This document shows, piece by piece, positions 1-9,372 of a stretch of DNA of 64,000 nt. A program made the position numbers and the translations under genes. The DNA comes from Ahaetulla prasina. Lineage: Eukaryota; Chordata; Lepidosauria; Squamata; Colubridae. Below the pieces are notes generated by a model. That model saw only the letters and a program-made list of their open reading frames with translations. It had not been told where the DNA came from and did no database searches. The stretch spans positions 150,318,179 through 150,382,178 of the forward strand of contig NC_080542.1 in NCBI RefSeq assembly GCF_028640845.1, written 5' to 3'. How positions within the stretch are numbered: position 1 is the first letter of the stretch; every line of letters begins with the position of its first letter.

Positions 1-412
1 TAAAAGGCTCCTCTGGTGATCTCACCTGAGTTCCTCATCAGCAGAACCTTAAAAAATATTTTTTTTAAGAAAAAAAGGAAACCTTTTAAGAGATTCTAAG
101 GCACTTACCTAATTTCTGATCTAACGCATGGCTTTCCCAGCCCGAAAGGAGCAGTTTCAGCAGGGAGACAGAATCAGTTGCTAGCTAATCTATTTCCTCA
201 GTGAGCAACTAACCTGCCTGCTTTGCTGGCTGAGGAACTCTGGGAATTGAAGTCCACAAACCTTAAAGTTACTAAGTTTGGAGACCCCGATCTAAAAAAT
301 ATAAATAAAATAAAATAATAAAATAAAATCTTTGTGCAGCTTTCTGAGATTTGGTGTGTTTCTGTAGTTTTCACTCTAACTACACAAACACACAAAATCT
401 CACAAAGCTGTA
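1..412. other. NOS3 intronic sequence, mostly unassigned
   Basis: No exon is visible here; it should be NOS3 intron, since exons lie to the right and the protein must continue to the left. Bases about 214-290 carry the phrase 'gaactctgggaattgaagtccac' type motif that recurs in degraded form near 41415-41460, so this is probably an old interspersed repeat widespread in squamates. The rest is AT-rich sequence in which I see nothing. Confidence 0.4.
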
Positions 413-625
413 TCTGGCATTTTGTGTGTGTGTGTATGTGTGTGTGTGAGTCAGTTGTGTTGTGTGTGTGTAAAGTGTGAAAGTTGTTTTTGAGCTTTTT
501 GTGGCTATGTGAGGTTCCTGCTTGTTGCAAGGACCATTTTGAGTGAAGTGAAGCTGCTTTTACATTGTTTGTGTGTGTCAGTTGTGTTGTGCTGTGTTGT
601 GTGTGTGTAAAGTGTGAAAGATGGT
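413..625. repeat. GT-rich repeat with a duplicated ~60-bp block
   Basis: Two GT-rich blocks (about 421-500 and 566-625) share the order GT-run, 'gtcagttgtgttgtg', GT-run, 'taaagtgtgaaag'. The second copy looks like a local duplication of the first. No coding content is visible. Confidence 0.6.
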
Positions 626-699
626 TTTTGGTACTACTTATTGTTTTGTATATTTTGTTTTATTATTTTTATTATTTATTGTTATTGTTATTTTATTTA

Positions 700-802
700 T
701 TGTTATTGGCCACGCCCACCCAGTCATCTGACCACCAAGCCACGCCCACCAATTAAGCCACGCCCACAGAACCTGTAGGGAAAATTTTTAGATTTCACTC
801 CT
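700..802 (+). mobile_element. hAT-like non-autonomous element, right-end fragment
   Basis: Repeated 'ccacgcccac' blocks followed by 'cagaacctgtaggg', an A/T stretch and 'gatttcactcctg' match the right end of a very common snake interspersed repeat whose intact copies end in CCACCACTG-type termini. The left end was not found, so this is a fragment. The assignment to hAT is from the terminus style seen in the better preserved copy at 39771-39943, not from a transposase. Confidence 0.45.
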
Positions 803-1063
803 GCCCTGGACCCTAAAGAGATGATCAAGAAGGTCCATTTGGGGGGGGGGAGGGAAATCCAGGTACGAGACCCCAAGAGTGGTTGATGTGGGCTGAGCTG
901 GGGGGAGAGGGGGAGACAGCAGGGGGGGAGGGAGACACCCCCCACAACCGCATTGGGTAGCCTTATTGTCAACACCTATTGTAAATCTCCACCTGCAGCA
1001 TAAAAGCCCCCCACCCCGTGTGTGTCTTTGCCCCCTTGGCCAAGAAAGAGGCCCCCCCAAATC
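803..1063. other. Unassigned G-rich intronic sequence
   Basis: Contains several G-runs (for example 841-850 and 900-932) but no exon, SINE promoter box or LINE coding sequence that I can recognise. Confidence 0.4.
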
Positions 1064-1132
1064 AGAATGTAAGCCGCCCTGAGTCTTCGGAGAAGGGCGG
1101 GATATAAATTCAAAAATAAATAAATAAATAAA
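1064..1132 (+). mobile_element. L2 LINE 3' end (short truncated copy)
   Basis: The hairpin-forming phrase 'ccgccctgagtcttcggagaagggcggg' (split here as two arms, ccgccct...agggcgg) followed by 'atataaatt' and a (TAAA)n tail is the 3' terminus shared by the long L2 copies at 15.3, 18.6 and 28.5 kb. Only the last ~65 bases are present, as expected for severe 5' truncation. Confidence 0.75.
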
Positions 1133-1267
1133 AAGAAGGGACCCCACCCACCCTGGCAGAAGCCCAACTCAGGTGGGGATGTGGGGCAGCCCTCCACTGG
1201 TCAAGCTCTGCCCCCCTCCCCCCAACTCTCTGCCCCCTCAGCTCATCCAGCCATTCCCTCCCCAAAA

Positions 1268-1560
1268 GCACAGGCAGTCCTCAACTTACAACCATCCATT
1301 TAGTGACCGTTCAAAGTTAGGACGGCCCTCCCCGAAAGAAGGGACTCGGAGCTGAAAACCATTGCCGCGTCCCCACAATCCCCACTCGGACGCTCGGCCA
1401 CCGGGCTCGTCTTTACGATGGCCGCAGTGTTCTGCAATCTCCTTTTGCAACCTTTGCAACGGCCAGTCAAAAATCCACGGGGAAAGCCAGATTTGGCTGA
1501 AGAACTCTGCGACTCGCTTAACGAATGCAGGGTTTCCACTTAAAGCCAGCAAGGAAAAAA
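1268..1560. mobile_element. Tigger-like MITE, degraded copy
   Basis: Begins with 'caggcagtcctcaacttac', a variant of the terminal inverted repeat CAGGTAGTCCTCGACTTACRA found at many places in the window, followed by the usual 'catttagtgaccgttc' internal segment. The right terminus is missing and the element stops just downstream (in NOS3 sense) of the exon at 1642-1743. No transposase is encoded. Confidence 0.65.
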
Positions 1561-1641
1561 GCAGGGCCTCGCGGGGTAACCCAAATGCGCCGCTCGGCGC
1601 CACCTGAAGTCAAGGGCTCTCTGTCTTGGCAGCCCCCCTAC

Positions 1642-1743
1642 CTGGAAGCTGTGCAGCACAGCCACGTTCATCTCTACGGCCGCCTTGTCCTTCCAGAGGG
1701 AGAGGGTGGTGCCCGTGTCCAGCCCCATCTTCTCAGCCACACC
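1642..1743 (-). CDS. NOS3: NOS3 exon, haem-domain segment ending LHSFQ
   Basis: This 102-bp exon encodes 34 residues beginning [13 protein letters not shown] and containing [18 protein letters not shown], nearly identical to the vertebrate endothelial NOS oxygenase domain. It starts directly after an AG acceptor (1744-1745) and ends at a GTAGGG donor (1636-1641); both boundaries are phase 0. It is the most 3' NOS3 exon in the window; the calmodulin-binding, flavin and NADPH regions would lie beyond the left edge. The enzyme converts L-arginine to citrulline and nitric oxide. A read-through of the intron to the left quickly loses similarity, which supports the donor chosen. Confidence 0.93.
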
Positions 1744-1917
1744 CTGCAAGAAATGCTCCAGTTATGCGGGGCAGGAATCTGGGGAAGCAGGAGCAGACTT
1801 TTAGGGGGTGGTGGGGGAGTGGGGGTGTCTGTCCAGGATGGCCTGCAGCTCCATTTGCAGAGAGAGGTTGCTAGGTATTGGGAAGGGGCGCCTGGATTTG
1901 TTTGTTTTCTTTATTTT

Positions 1918-2205
1918 GAACCCGTTTTTAACATTTTTATAAACAACTCGAGGTGGCCAACCTATCCAACAGACCTTCCTCCTCCTCCTTTCCCCATAAC
2001 AACAACCCTGTGAGGTAGGTTGCTCCGAAAGAGGGACTATTCCAAAGTCACGGGGCTGGCTTCCATGCCTAAGGCGGGACTAGAACTCACTGTCTCCTGG
2101 TGATTGCCCAAAGTCGCCCATCTATCTTCCAGGCCTAAGGCAGAACTAGAACTCCCAGTCTATTGCTTTCTACCTGATTCTGGAACCATTAAACCAAATT
2201 GGCTC
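1918..2205 (-). mobile_element. tRNA-derived (MIR/CORE-like) SINE with internal duplication
   Basis: On the minus strand the copy starts 'gagccaatttggtttaatgg', which resembles a pol III A box, followed by 'gggagttctagttctgcc', a B-box-like segment, then a body typical of a common squamate SINE ('cctaaggc', 'tgactttgg', 'cctcacagggttgttgt'). The B-box-to-body segment occurs twice (about 2050-2095 and 2125-2165 in plus coordinates), so this copy is internally duplicated. It lies in a NOS3 intron. Confidence 0.65.
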
Positions 2206-2424
2206 CCAGTTAGGTGCCAGGACCCCATAGATCCGTGAAAGGGGGCTGCTGAAGGTGCTTCTCCTTGCTTATGGGGGAGCTCTGAGAAGCTTTGGAGCCC
2301 CCGGGCAAGTCTAAGTGCCCCCCCCCCAGTTCTCTGCGAGGTCTTAGTTTCTATTAGAGACCACTTGATGCCCAGGGTTGGAGACCCCGGCCAGGTGAAC
2401 CAAACACCCCCCCCCCCCCGATTA

Positions 2425-2854
2425 CAGGTTGTCCTCGACTTCCAATGATTCATTTAGCGACCATCCGAAGTTACAATGGCACTGAAAAAAGTGTCTGTTT
2501 TTCACAATTATGACCATTGTGGCATTCCCCACAGACACACGGTCAAAAACTGGATGCTTGGCAATTGGTTCATACTTATGACCGTAGCAACATCTCAGGG
2601 TTGTGCCGTCCCCTTTCTCCAAACAAAGTGAACAGGGAAGCCAGATTCACTTAACAACCGGGGGACTAACGGGAGGGGAAGGTTCTGCTTAATGACGGTG
2701 TCTAGAAAACTCATCAGACTCACGTCACCTATGTCCCACTTAACAAAACTCACCTCATGTATTTCTCGCTCACTTCACAAAAGGGTCAAAACTCACTTCA
2801 CATATGGCAAAAACCGTGGGGCTCCATTGTGGTCATAAGGCGAGGACTACCAAT
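2425..2854. mobile_element. Tigger-like MITE, nearly complete
   Basis: Left end 'caggttgtcctcgac' is preceded by TA (2423-2424); right end 'gcgaggactaccaa' is followed by TA. This fits a Tc1/mariner-Tigger type non-autonomous element with TA target duplication and inverted termini. The interior has the repeated phrases 'cttaacaa' and 'tttagcgacc' common to the family. No protein is encoded. Confidence 0.75.
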
Positions 2855-2946
2855 ATAGGGCGGAGACTGTCTGAAAGGGGGGGTCTCCTTCCCCCTCCTC
2901 CCTCTTTTCTCAGGATCCCAGAGGGGGCATTGGAAAGAGCCCCTAC

Positions 2947-3121
2947 CTGCAAGAGGTTGTAGCGGTGGGCATCGCAAAAATCCCGCATGCCAATCTCACA
3001 GCCCACGTACCAGCCGCTGAACGGGGCAGCCGGGAACTCCAGACCACCAATCTCCAGTAGCATGTTGGCCACAGCCGGGAGGGCATACCAGCGGAGGCTG
3101 AGTTCTTCAAACCACGGCAAC
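2947..3121 (-). CDS. NOS3: NOS3 exon carrying the L-arginine-binding glutamate
   Basis: This 175-bp exon encodes [20 protein letters not shown], then [18 protein letters not shown] and [20 protein letters not shown]. The Glu in GWYVGCEIG aligns with the substrate-binding glutamate of NOS enzymes (Glu361 in human eNOS), and the preceding Trp-Tyr are the usual active-site neighbours, so the substrate pocket looks intact. The exon follows AG at 3122-3123 and ends at a GTAGGG donor (2941-2946). Its first base completes a Thr codon begun in the upstream exon, and it ends in phase 0, matching the next exon. Confidence 0.95.
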
Positions 3122-3505
3122 CTGGAGCAGACGGGACGTGCAACAGCTGAGTAAGACCAGTGTACAAAGGGGGAATTGTTGGGAGGTTTGGGAATCCCTG
3201 GAAATGTCCTTTGTGCAACCACCACACGAGTGGGAGAAGAGAATTCGTGCCCGTAGACTCTTCCAACCTGGTGCCCTCGACCACAGCTCTGCTGTTGGCA
3301 GCATGTGGGCCATTGGCTGTGCCAAAAGGGGTGGGTCGTCTAGATCTAGAGGGCATTGGACAAGGGAGCCCAAGAGGTCCACCAATCTGTGAGGTGGCTC
3401 TCATCGAAGGAACCTGATCCCTGTGCTCTTGGGCGCGTCCGAGACTCCCCAGGCACCATTTTGCCCCCCTGATCTTGGGGTCCAGGTCAGCCCAGTTGGA
3501 CTCAC

Positions 3506-3645
3506 GTGGGGTGGGTGATGGGCACCTCCAACACCAGCTCAGGGGGCAGGACAAAGAGTTCGGGGTCCTCATCCGGAGCCTGTAGCAGCAGCGGGAGCAC
3601 ATCAAAACGGCTGTAGGGGGGACGCCAGCCATACTGGATGCAGAG
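3506..3645 (-). CDS. NOS3: NOS3 exon LCIQYGW...VPITHP
   Basis: This 140-bp exon encodes [20 protein letters not shown], then [18 protein letters not shown] and LEVPITHP, a conserved oxygenase-domain segment. Compared with mammalian eNOS, the short loop after GW is RPPYSR instead of TPGNGR; other residues are largely conserved. It follows AG (3646-3647) and ends at GTGAGT after two bases of a Thr codon, and the next exon supplies the third base, so the frame is continuous. Confidence 0.94.
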
Positions 3646-3974
3646 CTTGGGGGGTGCAAAGAGAACCACAGTGGGGAAACGGCCCCCAAGAGTCGGCTCA
3701 GCTCACCCTCCCCTCGCCAGCTTTGCCAGCAGTCCTGAGCCCCTCCCCACATGCAGACCCTACAGGGAGACCCTGTGGGCCAAGGTGGCAGTCTTGCAGC
3801 GGGGACTACGAAAGGGGGTGAGGGTGCTCCTGTGTTTGAACCTGGATGGAGATGGATGGAGGGTCCGGGCCCCTTCCAGGGCCCAGAAGGAGCCCTCCAC
3901 TCATTCAGACACAAGTTAAAGGGAGGGTAGGATTTGAGGACGCAGGGTTGAGCCTGTCTCGTCATTGATTTTCA
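3646..3974. other. NOS3 intron, no recognisable element
   Basis: Intronic sequence between two exons. I see no repeat family, simple repeat or conserved block here. Confidence 0.5.
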
Positions 3975-4497
3975 GTACAGGTGGATTTACAACCACAATT
4001 GAGTCATTAAATGAGACAATTGTTCAGTGAATATGACCCCCTTGGTCGACTTTTCTTGCTGGAGTTGTTACATAATGCTGCCATGATCGTAAGTATGAAA
4101 AATGGTCCAAAGCCACATCGTTCAGTTTTGTTGTAACTTTGAATGGTCACTAAATGAACTGCTGTCAGTGGAGGACTACCTCAACTTTTCACACAATGTT
4201 TTTCACACTTAATGACCATTGTAATGTCTGTGTGGTCATGTGATCCAAATTCGGACACTGAAAACTGACTCGTATTTATGATGGTTGCAGCGTCCCGGGA
4301 TCACACGATCCTGTTTCGGGACCTTCCAACAAGTAAAATTGAGTGCAGAAGCCAGATTCATTTAACAACCATGTGACTCACTTAACAACAGCAGGGATTC
4401 ACTGAACAGCTGTGGCAAGAAAGGTCGTGAAATGGGACAATACTCAACGAACAAGAAAAATTGGGCTCGATTTTGGTCATAAGTCGAGGACTACCTG
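3975..4497. mobile_element. Two adjacent Tigger-like MITE copies
   Basis: Starts 'tacaggtggatttacaacc' and ends 'gtcataagtcgaggactacctg', the family's right terminus in good condition. A second internal terminus-like 'ggaggactacctcaac' near 4169-4185 splits the interval into two partial copies, about 3975-4185 and 4186-4497. The right end stops only 10 bases from the NOS3 donor at 4507. Confidence 0.7.
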
Positions 4498-4507
4498 CCC
4501 TGCTCAC

Positions 4508-4649
4508 CTCGGTGATCTCCACGTTGGCCGGATCTCCTAAGACGGAGCCATCGGGCTGCTTGTACCCAGCGTAACGGATGAGCTGCTGGTTCCAGATCCG
4601 GAAATCCCCTCGTCCCGCTACCCTCGGGGGGAAAATGGTGATGGCCGAC
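4508..4649 (-). CDS. NOS3: NOS3 exon SAITIFPPR...PANVEITE
   Basis: This 142-bp exon encodes [20 protein letters not shown], then [18 protein letters not shown] and DPANVEITE, which aligns almost residue for residue with the NOS oxygenase domain. It follows AG at 4650-4651; its first base completes an Arg codon from the upstream exon. It ends in a GAG codon directly before GTGAGC, phase 0. The boundaries leave no gap relative to the known protein. Confidence 0.95.
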
Positions 4650-4736
4650 CTGGCAGGAAGGAAGCGAGGGAGAAACCTCAGGGTTTGCAAGGGGGCCCTT
4701 CCGACACAACTGTCAGTCTGCGCCTGCAGGGCTCAC

Positions 4737-4828
4737 CGGAGGTTCCCGCGGTTGGTGGCGTAGTTGATGTGAGTGCACAGGAAAGTGTACATCTCCTGGG
4801 CGTTGGTGATGTCCCGTGCGTCAAAGAC
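4737..4828 (-). CDS. NOS3: NOS3 exon [13 protein letters not shown]...NRGNLR
   Basis: This 92-bp exon is too short to stand out as an open frame but translates as [18 protein letters not shown], then [13 protein letters not shown], the conserved NOS segment. It follows AG (4829-4830), starts in phase 0 and ends after two bases of an Arg codon at a CCG/GTGAGC donor. Confidence 0.94.
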
Positions 4829-5139
4829 CTAGGGGGAAGGAGAGTCAAATGGGGAGCAGGGATGCCCCGTCTTTTGCCCGCCGGTGGGTATCAAGTGGGC
4901 CCAAGACTTGGAAGTTCTCCGTAGTGGGGACCCCTGAGAGATGGATCCAGGCAAGAAAGGGGAGGGTGATCCTGGAAGAATTGCTCAGGAAGAGGGCAAG
5001 AGCCTTCAGCCTGATATCCCCTTGCCAGCTGGAATCGGGGAGCCTTTATCACAGACACAGGTCTTCCTGCAGTTGGGTTGGCTCTGCCCGTGGGAGCCCA
5101 GCAAGGTGAACAATTCTGATCCAGCCACTCCCGACGAAC

Positions 5140-5302
5140 CTGCAGCTTGTTCCACTGGATGCGGCCCAGGCAGCGTGCCGCATTGCGCCATGCATGCTTA
5201 GCACCGAAGACCAACTCGGCCTCCACCAGCTGGTAAGTGCCGGTGGTGGCAATCTGTTGCTCCACCTCCTGGAGTCGTTGGTGGTGGGCCTGGGACTCGG
5301 CC
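5140..5302 (-). CDS. NOS3: NOS3 exon with the haem-thiolate cysteine
   Basis: This 163-bp exon encodes [38 protein letters not shown] and [16 protein letters not shown]. The Cys in RCLGRIQW is the proximal haem ligand of all NOS enzymes, so the haem site is intact. It follows a good pyrimidine tract plus CCCCAG (acceptor at 5303-5304); the first base completes Arg of MKR from the upstream exon. It ends in phase 0 at CTGCAG/GTTCGT, a donor slightly off consensus at +3. Confidence 0.95.
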
Positions 5303-5587
5303 CTGGGGAGGAAAGAGAGGACCACAGAGGTTTCCATACGGCGCTTCTCTGCATTGTCATCTCAAGACAACGGCTGTACAAGGTTGGGAGAGTGCCCAGC
5401 TGGCCAGCATCGGCTGCTCTTTCCCGGCTTCTGAGCCAAGGATTCCAACTGGCCGGCTTCTACCATCCCTGCCAGGTGGGCTATGATAGTCCAAGGACAC
5501 CCCACCCCCTCCGTGCAGCTGGGTGAACGCCCAACCAGACTGGAAAGCAGCTGAAACACCGGAGATGAAGTGCCCACCCGTCGGCTT

Positions 5588-5626
5588 GTACAGGGAGTCT
5601 TTGACTTACGACCGCAATGATGCTCG
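5588..5626. mobile_element. Tigger-like MITE, terminal fragment
   Basis: 'gtacagggagtctttgactt' followed by 'acgaccgcaatga' matches about 35 bases of the family's left terminus preceded by TA. Nothing of the interior follows. Confidence 0.5.
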
Positions 5627-5789
5627 TCAGCATCGAAGAACAGTTGGGCAGCCAATCGCTGGGAGGGTGGGGTAATCTGAGTATTCCTGCAGGGGGACTT
5701 GAACACAGTTCCCCAAACTTTCTGGGTTGGCGGCCCGGGGTGGGGGAAAGGAGGGATGATTTTGTGGGAGATGCAGGCCAGCACTAGCC

Positions 5790-6001
5790 TGATTTTTATT
5801 TTTATTGGATGGGTTTTTAAAATTGTGTTATTTTACAGGGGAGTATGTTTTTTAACATTTTGGGCATTTAAATTAGTTTTTTAAGGGTTGTTTTAAATTA
5901 TTGTGTGTATTTATATTTTATCTGCCTGTTCACCGCCCTGAGTCCTTCGGGAGAAGGGCGGTATACAAATTAAAATATTATTATTATTATTATTATTATT
6001 A
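5790..6001 (+). mobile_element. L2 LINE 3' end with (ATT)n tail
   Basis: AT-rich 3' untranslated sequence leading to 'caccgccctgagtccttcgg' and 'gagaagggcggtatac', then a (TTA)n tail to 6001. It is the same terminus as the long L2 copy at 18605-21596, heavily 5' truncated. Confidence 0.75.
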
Positions 6002-6002
6002 C

Positions 6003-6190
6003 TTGCGCGAGAGGGACCGTGAGCCCCTGCGGCACTCATGCATGTGGGACCATGAGCATCTGTGACACTCACATGTGTGGGACCGCAAGCACCTGCAACG
6101 CTCGTGCTTCAACGTTGATGCAAGTGGAGTGGCGAGCCCCTGTGACCTTCACCCGAGTGGAATCACAGCCCCGTGCAATGCTCGCGCGTT
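6003..6190. repeat. GC-rich minisatellite, ~35-45-bp degenerate unit
   Basis: The phrase 'tgggaccRtgagc' followed by 'ctgYRRcRctc' recurs four to five times with drift in spacing. Units are rich in CpG and 'gcg'. It begins at the end of an L2 tail. Confidence 0.55.
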
Positions 6191-6349
6191 TGAGACCCAG
6201 ATGCGAATAGGCCACAGCCTGGTATTGGGCCGCAGCCCACAGATTGTGGACCCTGGATTAGAAGATCTTTGAGGTCCCTTCTGGCTTTACAATTGGAGTC
6301 TAGTGTGCCACAGGAACTCTGAAACCAAGTCGGTACATAGTACATAGTA

Positions 6350-6692
6350 CATAGGTAGTCCTCGACGTATGACCATAATCAAGCTCAAAACTAGCTAAGC
6401 GAGACATTTGTGAAGGACCTTCACCCTGTTACCACCTCATGCACCAAGTTTCTTAAGTGAATCACTTGCATTGTTAAGGTAGTTGCAAGGTGGGTTGGCA
6501 GAAGGTCACCAAAGGGGACACTGCGCTCGTTGTAAGTATGAGTCAGTTGCCAAGGGTCGGAATTTTGATCCTGCAAGCACGGGGATGTTGTGACCGTCAC
6601 TGAGGACTCTTCTAAGTTGGTTTTTCCCCCCGTGCTGTTGTCACTTGGAACGGTCGCTAAGTGAATGGTTGTAAGTCGAGGACTAGTGGTAT
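6350..6692. mobile_element. Tigger-like MITE, near full length
   Basis: Left terminus 'taggtagtcctcgacgtatg' and right terminus 'gtaagtcgaggactagtgg' are inverted relative to each other; the interior has the family's alternating 'ttaagtgaatc' and 'cggtcgctaagtg' phrases. Non-coding. Confidence 0.75.
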
Positions 6693-6847
6693 CCTCAGTC
6701 ACAGGGAACTGCAAACTGATAGGCAAAGCCAGTTAGTTTTTGTAAGTCAGAAATCACAGCTAAGAGGTTACTGGCACCCCCCCCCCTCCTGAAATCACCA
6801 GGCTGAAAGGACCTCGGAGCCCAGCCCCCGCCCAAGGCAGGAGTCCT

Positions 6848-7183
6848 TACGGGTCGTTCTCGACTTACAGTCCCAAATTGATGTCGCTAAGGGAGACTTT
6901 TGCAAAGTTTTGCCCCATTATGGGACTTTCCTTGCCCCCGTTGTTAAGTGAATCCCCGCGGCCCTTCAATCAGCTATCCCATCATTAAGCAAATTCAGCT
7001 TCCCCATTTGACTTCGTGTGACACTCGGGAACGCTACAGCCGTCATAAATCAGAAGCGTCCGAATGTCAATCCCGCGACGACAGTCGTAAGTGTGCAAAA
7101 CGGTCCTGGGTCCTTTTTTCAGAGCACGGTGGTCATGCTGAACAGTCCCTAAGCGAACTGTCATAAGTCTAGGACTCCTTGTA
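6848..7183. mobile_element. Tigger-like MITE, near full length
   Basis: Left terminus 'cgggtcgttctcgacttac' preceded by TA and right terminus 'cataagtctaggactcctt' followed by GTA. The copy has the same interior layout as the one immediately upstream, so two family members sit about 150 bases apart in the same NOS3 intron. Confidence 0.75.
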
Positions 7184-8216
7184 TTAAGAGCTGTATCCAA
7201 GCTGTTAAACTCCAGTGATGGAGATGGGGGGGGGGAGGGGAAAGTCCTCAGCCCCCTGCACCCCCACCCTGGAGAAATAGGGGGAGGGGCCTGTCCTGGA
7301 GGGAGGGGCTTACCGTAGGAGAATGGCCCTGCCGTGGGGGACGTCTCTGGACCCTCTTTGGGGTCTTTGGGGGGGTTTCCAAAACAGATTGGCATGGAAA
7401 GTTTGGCCTTTCGCTACCCCTGAAAATTGTCTTTATTGGCCAACTCAGGGCAGGGACGATGGGCCTTGGTGTGCCCCATTCATTATTTATTTCTCTTTCC
7501 ATGCCCGGTGAGATAAGATTTTCCAGACTGAATGTTTTTACAAAGGGAGGGGAGGCCAAAGACCCACGTGGGACGTCCCAGGCTGGGAGGGGTGGGGAGG
7601 GGTCCGGAAGAGACGTCGGGCTGGGAGAGGAAGGAGCTCCGATAAGACGTCCGGCCCAAACAAGAGCAGGAGGCTTCCTGTGCCAGGCAGGGGCCTCTGA
7701 GCAACAGAAGAACCCCCTCACCTGGGGGGCCTCCGTGCCCCTTTGGTTCACACGATTTGGGGACGGGGGCTTGTTTGATGCTCGGGATCCTAATGGGGAG
7801 CGGTGGGACGTTCTGCTGTTTCAAACTTTTTCATTTGCTTTGTTCTGGGTGCCCGCTTGGCACCCCAAAAGCCTGGCGGATGAGGGCAGGATGCAGAGAC
7901 AGAGAATGGGGGATGCCCCCTGGAAATTGGGGTGCCAGGTTTTGGGCTGGTGGGCACAGATCCCAGCCTGCAGGGAAAGAGGACTGGGTGCCCTCTGGGA
8001 AAATGAGGTGCCTGGATCCAGGCTCCCACCCCGCAGGGCGGGCACCATAGCTCCAAGGCCAACTCTGGCAGCAGAGACATCCTGTTGCCACCGGTGTTCT
8101 CTCCTGCACCCTCTCCTCTATTTCTGTGGGTGAAGCCGCGGCCCAAAAGTGGAAGATGGTGGAGGGTTGTGGGCAAAGTCAAGGGGTGCATGTTTTCAGG
8201 GGTGCCCAGGACTTAC
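7184..8216. other. NOS3 intron, apparently single copy
   Basis: About 1 kb without any repeat family I recognise. It is GC-moderate with purine-rich stretches (7560-7620). The long open frames on both strands here lack any conserved protein feature, and I treat them as chance. Confidence 0.45.
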
Positions 8217-8362
8217 CGCTTCATGGAGCTGTAGTAGAGGGTGATGAAGTCCCGGGCCAGAGGCAGCAGCTCTTCCTCTGAGCGGGCACTATCTGGCCCA
8301 GACAGCATCTGTTTTGGGAGCATGGCGGAGCCCAGACAGCGTCTGGCACTGCATGGCACCTC
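8217..8362 (-). CDS. NOS3: NOS3 exon with the zinc-binding cysteine pair
   Basis: This 146-bp exon encodes EVPCSARRCLGSAMLPKQML, SGPDSARSEEELLPLARD and FITLYYSSMKR. Cys-x4-Cys in PCSARRCLGS corresponds to the zinc tetrathiolate cysteines at the NOS dimer interface (Cys94 and Cys99 in human eNOS), so dimer-stabilising zinc binding should be intact. YYSSMKR matches the YYSSIKR of mammals. It follows AG at 8363-8364 and ends after CG of the Arg codon at a GTAAGT donor. Confidence 0.95.
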
Positions 8363-8488
8363 CTGGAAGGGGCAAAGGGGGCATCTCCATGGCGGGCAAG
8401 AAGGCAGGAATGGGGGGGGGGGCGGAAAGAACCCCATTTTCCCCTTCCCACTGCCAACATCCCTCCCCACCATCGCGGACTCCCTCAC

Positions 8489-8591
8489 CTGCCTGGCTTG
8501 GGCGCTGAGCGTGTCATAGAGAATGGTGCCCGTCTGCCAGTTCTTGATCCGGGCGTAGCGGGGAGGGTCGGCGGGGCGCTCAGCCGGCAAG
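8489..8591 (-). CDS. NOS3: NOS3 exon ARIKNWQTGTILYDTLSAQA
   Basis: This 103-bp exon encodes LPAERPADPPRYARIKNW and QTGTILYDTLSAQARQ. The VKNW...TYDTLSAQA-type motif is specific to the start of the NOS oxygenase domain. It follows CTTCCCCACAG and its first base (C) is the third base of a codon begun upstream, so the upstream exon must end with two bases of a codon; the candidate at 11007-11116 does. The donor is CAG/GTGAGG. Confidence 0.93.
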
Positions 8592-8699
8592 CTGTGGGGA
8601 AGGGAGGGCAGCAGAGAGAGGAGGGGAGGTTGGTACAGCGAGACCCCCCAAATGGGAGGGGGAGAAAGATGCCATCCTGCCCAGCATCCCCTGGGCAGA

Positions 8700-9160
8700 A
8701 CAATGGATGGTGCCCTACCCATGCCCTCTAAACAGCTGGCATTGGGACATGGTGCCAATGGATGGGACAAGGCAACAGCTCCCTCAAAGGTTTATTTGGC
8801 CCAAAGTGACCCACAAGGAGCCCCCGGCTGGCTGCCCAGCCCACATGGCATCCCAATGGATGGAGGTGCCAGCGGAAGAGGTCCATGCCGTCTCCAAGGC
8901 TGGCATTGGAGCATGGTGCCAGGATGGGTTGAGGGGGTGGAAGGAGCATTTGGGCAACTGAGACCCCCAAGAAGACACCGGCTGGCTGCCACTCTGCCCG
9001 GCCCTTTGGCAGCCCAGTGGATGGGGGACCCAGCAGTGCCCAGTTTGTGCCATTTTGAAGACTGATGTCGGGGCATGGGGCCAGGCTGGGACAAGGTGAG
9101 GGAGGGGGCTGGAGTTTCAGCAGCCCCCACAAAGGTGCCCTGGGAACAGAGACCTCCCCC
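8700..9160. repeat. ~155-bp tandem repeat in NOS3 first coding intron
   Basis: Three imperfect units can be aligned by the landmarks 'acccacaaggagcccccggctggc' versus 'cccccaagaagacaccggctggc' (each split by drift), 'ccNatggatgg' and 'ggNattggRNcatggtgcca'. Units start near 8700, 8811 and 8963, with a partial fourth from 9123. It is 110 bases upstream (in gene sense) of the exon at 8489-8591. Confidence 0.6.
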
Positions 9161-9235
9161 CAGGAGACCCCATAAGGGGGGAGCATTTCCTCTTCCCAAG
9201 GGAGGGGGGGGGTTTCAGGCAGCTAAGTCCCTTTT

Positions 9236-9372
9236 TTCCCCAGCGTGGTGGTAACTTTAAACGGTCACTAAACGAACTGGGGTACGTTTGTTCTAGGCTT
9301 CTGCGAGGGTCTCCTGCTCGAGCAGGAAGAGATTGGGCTAGATGGCCTTCGAGGTCCCTTCAAATATAAGGT
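9236..9372. mobile_element. MITE fragment followed by a CR1 tail fragment
   Basis: 9236-9285 ('gtggtaactttaaacggtca', 'ctaaacgaactg') is an interior-to-terminus fragment of the Tigger-like family. 9290-9372 ('gagggtctcctgctcgagca', 'ttgggctagatggccttcga') is the CR1 LINE 3' untranslated end in plus orientation. Confidence 0.55.

Noticed and set aside
2943..3965. 340-codon minus-strand open frame over NOS3 exons
   Set aside because: It reads through exons in a non-NOS3 frame and through introns. The real coding segments are the exons at 2947-3121 and 3506-3645.
7459..8133. 224-codon plus-strand open frame in a NOS3 intron
   Set aside because: No conserved motif, lies antisense in an intron and has competing open frames on both strands, as expected from GC-rich sequence.
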